A stretch of 29,145 nt of DNA from positions 1 through 29,145 of the forward strand of contig CALCUD010000001.1 of the NCBI GenBank assembly GCA_937906775.1, given 5' to 3'. Below, piece after piece: positions 23,157 through 29,145 of the stretch. The translations under genes and the position numbers were made by a program. Position 1 is the stretch's first letter. Each line of letters starts with the position of its first letter. Below the pieces are notes generated by a model. It saw only the letters and a list, made by a program, of their open reading frames with translations. It made no database searches and had not been told where the DNA came from. The stretch is from an uncultured Clostridia bacterium. Its GTDB lineage: Bacteria > Bacillota > Clostridia > Christensenellales > Aristaeellaceae.

Positions 23157-23855
23157 GTGAAAAAGATCATTATACTTATTCTGTCCTTGACAGTTTGCCT
23201 GTCCGTCTGCTCTGCTTTCGCGGTCAACTTCTGTCCGAATTGCGGTGAAAACATGCAGCAGAACTGGAATGTCTGCCCCTATTGCGGATATTCACTGGGT
23301 ATCGGTCCCAATCCGGACCCTGAACCGGTTTCTCAAAAAACCTGGCCAACGATTCAGACCGCGAGAATTGAAACATATCCCAGTCCGAAGGAAGGATCCG
23401 ATCAGATCCTGGCCCGCTCCGGCCCCGGAGGTCAGTATTGGCGGGAAGGATATATCAAGGCCGATATTATCCGGCATATGTATATTTGGTTTGAGGAAGA
23501 CGGGTTCTATATGTGTGAGATTTATGACGCGGATACCGGCTGGCGGGCTGCGTATGTCCTGGCGGATCGCACAACGCAGGGCGGGGCTTCTTCCTCCCTT
23601 TCAAAGCGTTTCGATCCTGTTCCTGCCAGGATTACCAAAAGTACGACTGTGTATCTGGGTCCCGGCACCAAATACCGTCCCATCGATTCCAGGGTGATGA
23701 TGACCGGTTCCACGACAGTCAACAGCGGTACGGATACGATGGTTTATTTTGAAAAGGATGGATGGGTTCTGTGTGATATCGGCGTTTATACAAACGACGC
23801 CAATGTGAACACCGCCAGAGCCTGGATCCCCGCGGACGCCGTTACGGCAAAGTAA
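23157..23855 (+). CDS. Secreted zinc-ribbon and SH3-domain protein (cargo 1)
   Basis: An approximately 232-residue exported protein. GTG 23157 is chosen because AGGAGGAGG (23141-23149) lies seven bases upstream; the longer frame from 23109 lacks a good site. Residues 1-22 form a signal peptide ending in AFA. Directly after it comes a CPNCG...CPYCG zinc ribbon, unusual in an exported protein. Two bacterial SH3-like units follow (about 50-150 and 155-232), with patterns such as ARSGPGGQYWREG, VYLGPGTKYRPID and GWVLCDIG. The function is unknown; SH3b units commonly bind peptidoglycan. It is expressed from the cassette promoter at 22950, presumably repressed by the divergent XRE protein. Confidence 0.8.
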   Translation: MKKIIILILSLTVCLSVCSAFAVNFCPNCGENMQQNWNVCPYCGYSLGIGPNPDPEPVSQKTWPTIQTARIETYPSPKEGSDQILARSGPGGQYWREGYIKADIIRHMYIWFEEDGFYMCEIYDADTGWRAAYVLADRTTQGGASSSLSKRFDPVPARITKSTTVYLGPGTKYRPIDSRVMMTGSTTVNSGTDTMVYFEKDGWVLCDIGVYTNDANVNTARAWIPADAVTAK

Positions 23856-23867
23856 CAGAGTAGAATC

Positions 23868-23900
23868 AAAAGCCACCGGTTGAGCCGGCGGCTTTTGTCA
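23868..23900 (+). terminator. Rho-independent terminator after cargo gene 1
   Basis: AAAAGCC-A-CCGG (23868-23879) pairs with CCGG-C-GGCTTTT (23885-23896) with one internal A/C mismatch and a TTGAG loop; T-rich sequence continues. Confidence 0.8.
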
Positions 23901-23941
23901 TTTGTACGGGAGCTGTTTCCTGGCAGACTTACCTGGACAAA

Positions 23942-23953
23942 AATATGACACTG
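23942..23953 (-). repeat. 12-bp inverted repeat, right end around cargo 1
   Basis: AATATGACACTG is the partner of 23046-23057. It overlaps the first of two 23-base imperfect direct repeats. Confidence 0.5.
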
Positions 23954-24000
23954 TCCCCAAATCGGCATTTTGTCTTCTGACACCGTGCCCAAATTGGCAT
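23946..24000 (+). repeat. Imperfect 23-bp direct repeat pair at the edge of cassette copy 2
   Basis: Units 23946-23968 and 23978-24000 agree at 20 of 23 positions (TGACAC-GT-CCCAAAT-GGCAT). The right unit ends inside the first five bases of the 482-bp duplication. These may be transposon-end remnants or a recombination joint. Confidence 0.6.
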
Positions 24001-24001
24001 A

Positions 24002-24040
24002 AAAGACGGCAGCGGACGCTATCAATCCGTTGCCGTCTTT
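24002..24040. terminator. Bidirectional terminator, copy 2
   Basis: The same hairpin as at 22504-22542 (24002-24016 with 24026-24040); only a loop base (A24024) and the first base after the stem (G24041) differ. Confidence 0.8.
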
Positions 24041-24057
24041 GTATTTCGCTGTACTGA

Positions 24058-24390
24058 TCATGATTGCAATGATTTCAAATAGACATTCAGCAACTCAAAA
24101 GCGGTCTGCCTTTCTTTCGGGGAACAGGTGAACAATTGTTCCAGGATTGCATTTTGCATTTCGGTGTTTTCCGGCTGCTCTTCTGTCAGAATCTCATTCG
24201 GGGTAACCTTCAATGATTTGCAGATACTCAGTAGGGTTTCGAGTCTCATATTGACGGTACCGCGCTCGATGTCGGCGTAGGTGCGATCGGATACGCCGGC
24301 CAGTTCAGCCACTTCGATTTGTGTCAGCCCCGCTTTTTTCCGGATGGCTAACAATTTGTTCCCGATGGCGCGATAGTCACGAATGAGCAT
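24058..24390 (-). CDS. XRE-family HTH repressor, copy 2
   Basis: A 110-residue protein identical in sequence to the copy at 22560-22892, with the same coding DNA as far as can be seen. The absence of even silent differences implies very recent duplication or ongoing gene conversion. Both repressors should recognise both operators, so the two cargo genes are probably co-regulated. It is transcribed divergently from the giant secreted-protein gene at 24578. Confidence 0.92.
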   Translation of the reverse strand: MLIRDYRAIGNKLLAIRKKAGLTQIEVAELAGVSDRTYADIERGTVNMRLETLLSICKSLKVTPNEILTEEQPENTEMQNAILEQLFTCSPKERQTAFELLNVYLKSLQS

Positions 24391-24417
24391 TCTGTTACCC
24401 CCAACTGTTAATTATTG

Positions 24418-24443
24418 CCTATGATAGGAATTATAATTCCTAT
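24418..24443. promoter_or_regulatory. Palindromic operator region, copy 2
   Basis: Identical to copy 1: CCTAT-G-ATAGG (24418-24428) overlapping ATAGG-N10-CCTAT (24424-24443). Copy 2 has a further palindrome CTATTAATAG at 24494-24503, downstream of the -10 and absent from copy 1, which might be an extra repressor site. Confidence 0.7.
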
Positions 24444-24447
24444 TTTG

Positions 24448-24476
24448 TTGACAAACAGGAAGAAAACATGCATAAT
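24448..24476 (+). promoter_or_regulatory. Strong promoter facing cargo gene 2
   Basis: TTGACA (24448-24453) and CATAAT (24471-24476) have a 17-base spacer. The start codon of the BIG2 protein lies 101 bases after the -10. The -10 is followed by ACAGGAAGAAAA, an echo of the spacer sequence. Confidence 0.8.
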
Positions 24477-24577
24477 AACAGGAAGAAAAGTGCCTATTAA
24501 TAGTATGAGGGTCAAAATGTGAAAATAGCGTTAATCTGATGGAATAATTTGTATGAGCGAAAAGGAGGATAGACTAA

Positions 24578-27500
24578 GTGAAAGGTAAAAAGTTGTATTG
24601 TATTGCAGTATTATTGGTTATTACGTTTCTTTTGATGAATGTTCTAACGCCAGCTTATGCCGCAACAACATATACGATCAATGGGAAAAAGATTTCTCAT
24701 ACTTCAGTATCAGCAGGAAGTGCCGGAGGTTGTTGGAATTATGCTAACGCCATTTATGAAAAGATATGGGGCAATGGTGTTAGATTTACAAACAAATTTA
24801 ATGATGGGACAAATTTGCTGAAAAACCTTTCAGACAGTGAACGAACCATAACAAAAGAACATGCACAATCTTTCATTTCGAGTGCCAAACTCGGTTCAAC
24901 CATTCGGATATCATCCGCTAAAAGCACAGATGCAGCATTTGGTGATGATAGAGCTTGGTACAGTAGTGCATCTTCAGATTACAAGAAAAAATGTACTACA
25001 TCGGATGGAAGAATTATTTATGGACATAGTATGATACTTGTTGCAAAAAGTTCGACGGGGTTTACTGTCATTCAATCTGGTAGTGGAAAATCCAATGAAA
25101 AGACATTTACTTGGTCAAGTTGTGAAAAAGACTGGTCTAAATATAAGTACTTTAAGTATATAAAAGCTCCTGGTACTACGCCGATTAAAACTAAACATAT
25201 GCAATATTTCAGTAATAAGTGTAAACCAACTGTTAAAGTGAATATGACAGTAATTGTAAATACAGCAAATTGGAAAATCAGTTCCCTTCCATGCAATCCT
25301 GATTATGATGTCGGTAGAGAATATGAATCAACCTATATCAGTAATGCGGTACCAGTCGGAACATTGTTGAAAGTAACAGAAACTATCGAAAATCATGTAG
25401 GAAATATCTGGTATCACGTTACTTATACAGAAAACGGTAAAACAATAGATGGGTGGTATTATTCAAATTACTGTGAAACATATACTGTAGAAAGTGGACG
25501 TTGGTATGGAAAAACATCCAAAGAAATCAAAGTGTATCAATCCGTAATAGACACATCTCCGGTTGTGGAAAAGATTCCTTCAGGAAATGGAATCATCATT
25601 ACCGGTCAGTATCCGAACTCTTCGAAACCCACGTGGTATCAAACCAGCAAAGGATATATCAAGGTTGGCGATTGCCCTAAGTTAGAAAAAGCTGATTCGC
25701 TCAAGGATAGCAGTGAAACTGCAACGCCTATTTCAGTTACCGTAAAGCTCAAATCATCAGTAAGCTCATGCGCATTACAAGCCGAACCATATGCATCAGA
25801 TTATATCATGAAAACGGCAATTCGATCTGATTTGCTCAAGGTGAAAGCGGTATGGTGTAACAAATATAAAAATTATTGGCTTGAACTTGAAGATGGTCTG
25901 TATATTCCCGCAGCCAAGGTTGACCTTTACTCAGGAAATCCTGAAGCCAAATTCACAATAAGCGAGTATGAAGGACCGAGCCGGACAACAAAAACGAATT
26001 ACAATAGCAGTCAAACTTCCATTCCGCTTGCCGGAAAAATTTCCGGAAATGTTCCGATTTGTCAGATCGAAGCGGGATGGTATTATTCCGGTACATCAAC
26101 AGCGGCTGTACCTGTTTGTACTATCAAGGACCTGAATTCCACGTCTGTTTCTCTTAAACAGGATTACAAGGATTCAAACGGTATAAATCAAACTTGTGTC
26201 AACAATTCACTTGTATATAAAAACTTGCTGACTAAAATCCGTGATAAGAATAAAGTGTCGTCAGGGTCGGAAAAAGGTTGCTTTGATTACGTTGTAAGTG
26301 TGTCATATAAACAATATATGAATACAACATCGGATAAAGTTAACCCGATACAGATTGTTAAAGCTCCTCCGGTAGTCAATTGTACATTTACAGTCGGGGG
26401 AGGAAGCATAGCGGACAATAAGGGTAATACAAAAATATCGGTATCCGGTATTTCTCTTGACAGAAGTTCGGCTACGGTCATGATTGAGGGATCGATCTTT
26501 GGCAGCTGCTCCTTGACGGCAACAGTCAGCCCTTCCAATGCAAGTAATAAAAATATCAACTGGACATCGAGCAACAGCAATGTTGCTACAGTAAACAACG
26601 GAAAAGTGACCGCGGTAGCACCGGGAACAGCAACGATTACCGCTACTGCCGCGGATGGCAGCGGAAAGAGTGCTGCCTGCACGGTTACAGTTGAAAAAAT
26701 GGTGACGGATGTCACAGTGTCACCTTTCAATGCAGTTCTCTATATAAACGGCAACGATTCAACTGTACTCAGCGCCAGTGTGATACCGGCGGATGCCGGG
26801 AATCGCAATGTGACCTGGTCATCTTCCAATGACAATGTAGCAACAGTGGATCAGAACGGGAATGTAATTGCTAAATCAGTTGGAAACGCGACAATCATTG
26901 CCAAGGCATGTGACGGGAGCAACAGACAGGGTACTTGCAATATTGAGGTACGTGCCTGGGTTGATGAAATTGAACTTTGGGGTGACAATCACATTCATGT
27001 TGGATCAACGCTCCGGTATACGCCCGTGTTTATGCCGGAAAATGTTTACGATAAGAGCGTCATTTGGTTAACAAGTGACAGCAGTATTGCGACTGTTGAT
27101 GATGAAGGGTATGTTACCGGCATCAATTCAGGGGATGTTGTCATCACCGCATTGGCTGCGGACAGGGGGACGGTAACCTGCTCATATCCTATTTCTGTAA
27201 GGCAGCTTGTGACGGGTATTGAATTAAGCGGAGAAACGGCAATAACTGTCGGGGATGAAATAGCAATTAACGCTTCTGTTTTGCCATATGACGCATTTGA
27301 CAAGTTCTTGAATTGGAGTACCAGTGATCCGACAGTCGCTACGGTTTTGTATGACGGTACAGTAATCGCGCATAAGACCGGAGAAGCTACAATCACTGCA
27401 AGCGCTACGGATGGATCGGAAGTAACATCGACCCATGCGATTACGGTATATCCGCTGATTGAGGATATTGTCATTGACGGCGCTGATATTGTTGCTGTTG

Positions 27501-29145
27501 ATGGAAATGTGAATCTCCTCGCTACGGTTTATCCCGCCAATGCACTTAACAGAGATGTTCTTTGGTCATCCGGAGATTCAACAATAGCCAGCGTTGATCA
27601 TCATGGAACAGTAACAGGGCTTCAGCCTGGCACCGTTGTAATTTCGGCAACAGCAATGGATTGTAGCGGTATCAGTAAACAGTTCAATGTTCAGGTGGTC
27701 AAACAAAAATTAAATGTGAAGGTTACAGGGGGAAACCTTGTACATACCGGAAACAGCATTGAACTTGCTTCTGAAATCACTTCGGATGAACCGATTCTGG
27801 ATGACAGTGTGACCTGGAGTTCAAGTGATCCTTCCATAGCGGAAGTGGATCAAAATGGATTTGTATATGGCATCAGTAATGGTATAGCCATAATCACAGC
27901 GACATCCAATATGGAAAGTTTCTACTCGGCACAGATGCCGGTTGTTGTAGATACACTAGTCAGTGACATTATTGTTACGGGAGCAGCAGAGGTTGATGAA
28001 AAATCATCCGTAAAACTCAGTGCATCGGTTACTCCTTTGTCAGCGACCAACAAAGAGTTAACCTGGTCTACTGATGATCCGTCCATTGCTGTAGTGGATA
28101 ATACCGGCCGGGTTTATGCCAACAAAGCAGGCGAGGTAACAGTATCTGCTAAGGCTACAGATGGCAGCGGTGTGTTTGGAACCATTAAAGTGAAAGTTTA
28201 TCCGCTTCCGGAAACCATCGTCATTACCGGCGATACGGATCTGATTACAGGTAACCCGGTTTGTCTGAGTGCAGAAATTTTGCCTGCGGATGCCCGAAAC
28301 AGGAAAGTATCGTGGCTATCCGGTGACGCAAATATCGCGACGGTAGACGTCAACGGTGAAGTAACGCCTTTGAACAATGGAACAACAGTCATTACAGCAG
28401 TGGCTGAAGGAAATGCAGCGGCGACTGAAAATCATGAGATTCATGTAACGACCCGTGTCGCTTCTATCGAATTATCAGCTCCGGACAGAATCGACGTTGG
28501 CGAAATGGGGACAGTTATACCAAATGTTCAGCCTGAAACGGCTTCAAATAAACATCTTGTATGGACAAGCAGTGATGAAAATCTCGCGGTTGTCGATAGC
28601 GACGGCAATGTATTCGGTAAGGCTAGTGGCTATGTTACCATAACAGCGAAAGCAACTGACGGATCGGAAGTTATCACAGAAACAGAAATTCAGATATTCC
28701 AATATGTAAAGAATATATCGGTTGAAGTGGACCCAATCGCCTATACAGGACAGATTCTGTATCCGGATCTTGTTATTATGCCGGAGGATGCTTCTGAACC
28801 GTATGTTGATTGGCAATCCAGCAATGAAGAAGTCGTTTGTTTGGAAAAAATGGTATCAGAAACTGACTGTGAAACTTGTTTTGTATGCAAGAAACCCGGT
28901 GTTGCAAAACTGACAGCAACGGCCACAGACGGAAGTAACGTATCCGGGTATGCCTATGTGCAGGTATTACCATATACGGTTCTGACCCGGAATGAAGTCG
29001 AGTATACGCTTTATCCGGACGGCGATATCGGAGGCGCAATCGGCCAGGTATCTCTGACATCTGAATGCGCCGCGCGGGTTGCGGAGGCGTCGTCGTCCCA
29101 GAGCAGGGATTCCGCGGCCTGGCGAATTTCCGGGGTGATGACGGG
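24578..29145 (+). CDS. Giant secreted protein: putative Cys-peptidase/amidase domain, SH3-like domains, ten BIG2 repeats (cargo 2, 3' end beyond window)
   Basis: The frame starts at GTG 24578 behind AAGGAGG and stays open to the last base (1,522 codons, no in-frame stop). Residues 1-28 form a signal peptide (LTPAYA). Residues 45-170 resemble a papain-like peptidase or amidase: Cys52 in GGCWNYAN and His150 in IIYGHSMILV, with a polar residue after the next strand (VIQSG). Residues of about 215-475 contain two or three SH3-like units (IWYHVTYTENG, TWYQTSKGYIKVG, YWLELEDGLYIP). From about 633 to 1463 come ten BIG2 (Ig-like) repeats of about 80 residues with the pattern W-S-S-N/D...ATVD-G-V...G-ATITA-A-DGS. 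The DNA is clearly AT-richer than the rest of the window, suggesting transfer. It is likely surface exposed and involved in adhesion or cell-wall interaction. Sequence after about 29066 turns GC-rich and may not belong to this gene. Confidence 0.88.
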   Translation, partial: MKGKKLYCIAVLLVITFLLMNVLTPAYAATTYTINGKKISHTSVSAGSAGGCWNYANAIYEKIWGNGVRFTNKFNDGTNLLKNLSDSERTITKEHAQSFISSAKLGSTIRISSAKSTDAAFGDDRAWYSSASSDYKKKCTTSDGRIIYGHSMILVAKSSTGFTVIQSGSGKSNEKTFTWSSCEKDWSKYKYFKYIKAPGTTPIKTKHMQYFSNKCKPTVKVNMTVIVNTANWKISSLPCNPDYDVGREYESTYISNAVPVGTLLKVTETIENHVGNIWYHVTYTENGKTIDGWYYSNYCETYTVESGRWYGKTSKEIKVYQSVIDTSPVVEKIPSGNGIIITGQYPNSSKPTWYQTSKGYIKVGDCPKLEKADSLKDSSETATPISVTVKLKSSVSSCALQAEPYASDYIMKTAIRSDLLKVKAVWCNKYKNYWLELEDGLYIPAAKVDLYSGNPEAKFTISEYEGPSRTTKTNYNSSQTSIPLAGKISGNVPICQIEAGWYYSGTSTAAVPVCTIKDLNSTSVSLKQDYKDSNGINQTCVNNSLVYKNLLTKIRDKNKVSSGSEKGCFDYVVSVSYKQYMNTTSDKVNPIQIVKAPPVVNCTFTVGGGSIADNKGNTKISVSGISLDRSSATVMIEGSIFGSCSLTATVSPSNASNKNINWTSSNSNVATVNNGKVTAVAPGTATITATAADGSGKSAACTVTVEKMVTDVTVSPFNAVLYINGNDSTVLSASVIPADAGNRNVTWSSSNDNVATVDQNGNVIAKSVGNATIIAKACDGSNRQGTCNIEVRAWVDEIELWGDNHIHVGSTLRYTPVFMPENVYDKSVIWLTSDSSIATVDDEGYVTGINSGDVVITALAADRGTVTCSYPISVRQLVTGIELSGETAITVGDEIAINASVLPYDAFDKFLNWSTSDPTVATVLYDGTVIAHKTGEATITASATDGSEVTSTHAITVYPLIEDIVIDGADIVAVDGNVNLLATVYPANALNRDVLWSSGDSTIASVDHHGTVTGLQPGTVVISATAMDCSGISKQFNVQVVKQKLNVKVTGGNLVHTGNSIELASEITSDEPILDDSVTWSSSDPSIAEVDQNGFVYGISNGIAIITATSNMESFYSAQMPVVVDTLVSDIIVTGAAEVDEKSSVKLSASVTPLSATNKELTWSTDDPSIAVVDNTGRVYANKAGEVTVSAKATDGSGVFGTIKVKVYPLPETIVITGDTDLITGNPVCLSAEILPADARNRKVSWLSGDANIATVDVNGEVTPLNNGTTVITAVAEGNAAATENHEIHVTTRVASIELSAPDRIDVGEMGTVIPNVQPETASNKHLVWTSSDENLAVVDSDGNVFGKASGYVTITAKATDGSEVITETEIQIFQYVKNISVEVDPIAYTGQILYPDLVIMPEDASEPYVDWQSSNEEVVCLEKMVSETDCETCFVCKKPGVAKLTATATDGSNVSGYAYVQVLPYTVLTRNEVEYTLYPDGDIGGAIGQVSLTSECAARVAEASSSQSRDSAAWRISGVMT
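26474..28966 (+). repeat. Array of ten diverged BIG2-coding repeats
   Basis: About 240-250 bases per unit, recognisable at protein level by the Trp-Ser-Ser-(Asn/Asp) and ATVD motifs. The DNA is well diverged between units, so this is an old domain array and not a recent tandem expansion. The tenth unit is atypical, with an inserted Cys-containing stretch (ETDCETCFVCKK). Confidence 0.85.

Larger units (their letters stand above)
23996..24477. repeat. 482-bp direct repeat, copy 2 (terminator + XRE gene + operator + promoter)
   Basis: Second copy of 22498-22979, offset by exactly 1,498 bases with no indels. The two copies are direct repeats bracketing 1,016 bases that include cargo gene 1. Confidence 0.95.

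Noticed and set aside
22980..23995. Search for a transposase or integrase between the two cassette copies
   Set aside because: Only the secreted zinc-ribbon/SH3 gene is present; no DDE, tyrosine or serine recombinase motifs were seen on either strand.
26287..27474. Short frames on the minus strand inside the BIG2 region
   Set aside because: The plus-strand frame is continuous and shows ten BIG2 repeats; the minus frames are mirror products of the repeated codons.
26474..28966. Repeat array considered as CRISPR or tandem satellite
   Set aside because: Units are about 245 bases, diverged in DNA and coherent only as BIG2 protein domains; there are no short identical repeats with unique spacers.

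Overview
The window reads as a GC-rich chromosome segment of an anaerobic Firmicute, most likely a gut or rumen Clostridia/Christensenellales-type bacterium. This is inferred from strong GGAGG ribosome binding sites, a dapA-dapB-ddh lysine/peptidoglycan operon, several plant-hemicellulose hydrolases, an AbrB-type regulator and large BIG2-repeat surface proteins. No rRNA, tRNA, CRISPR array or transposase gene was seen.

Layout. (1) 1-6280: an ABC uptake operon with a DUF3798-type substrate-binding protein, a double ATPase and two permeases. The binding-protein frame is fused at its N-terminus to the tail of an unrelated sugar permease, which looks like a microhomology chimera at the window edge. 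(2) 6321-9049: dapA, dapB and ddh behind a clear promoter, making meso-diaminopimelate. (3) 9112-12286: cytoplasmic arabinoxylo-oligosaccharide hydrolases (GH51, GH43). (4) 12264-14566: two COG0523/CobW GTPases, one with a very His/Asp-rich arm and one apparently fused to a YcgQ/DUF1980-like domain; both suggest metal handling. (5) 14606-18541: an exported GH43 enzyme with a CBM6-like tail, an acyl-CoA thioesterase, two small membrane proteins and a MATE transporter. (6) 18658-22079: a small membrane protein with a duplicated WHPGW hairpin, a UBA-DUF4342 protein and an OmpR-type two-component system, perhaps an envelope-stress module. (7) 22161-22483: a short AbrB-zinc-ribbon regulator.

From 22498 the character changes. 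A 482-bp block (22498-22979) is repeated with only two base differences at 23996-24477. Each copy holds a bidirectional terminator, an XRE repressor gene on the minus strand, a perfect palindromic operator and a strong plus-strand promoter. Each promoter faces a different secreted-protein gene starting with GTG: a 232-residue zinc-ribbon/SH3 protein after copy 1, and an AT-rich frame of at least 1,522 codons after copy 2. The latter has a signal peptide, a putative cysteine-peptidase/amidase domain, SH3-like domains and ten BIG2 repeats, and it runs off the window end. This looks like a duplicated repressor-operator-promoter cassette driving interchangeable surface-protein cargo, and it is the most novel structure in the window.

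Both window edges (about 279-299 and after about 29066) show signs of possible assembly joins and should be treated with caution.
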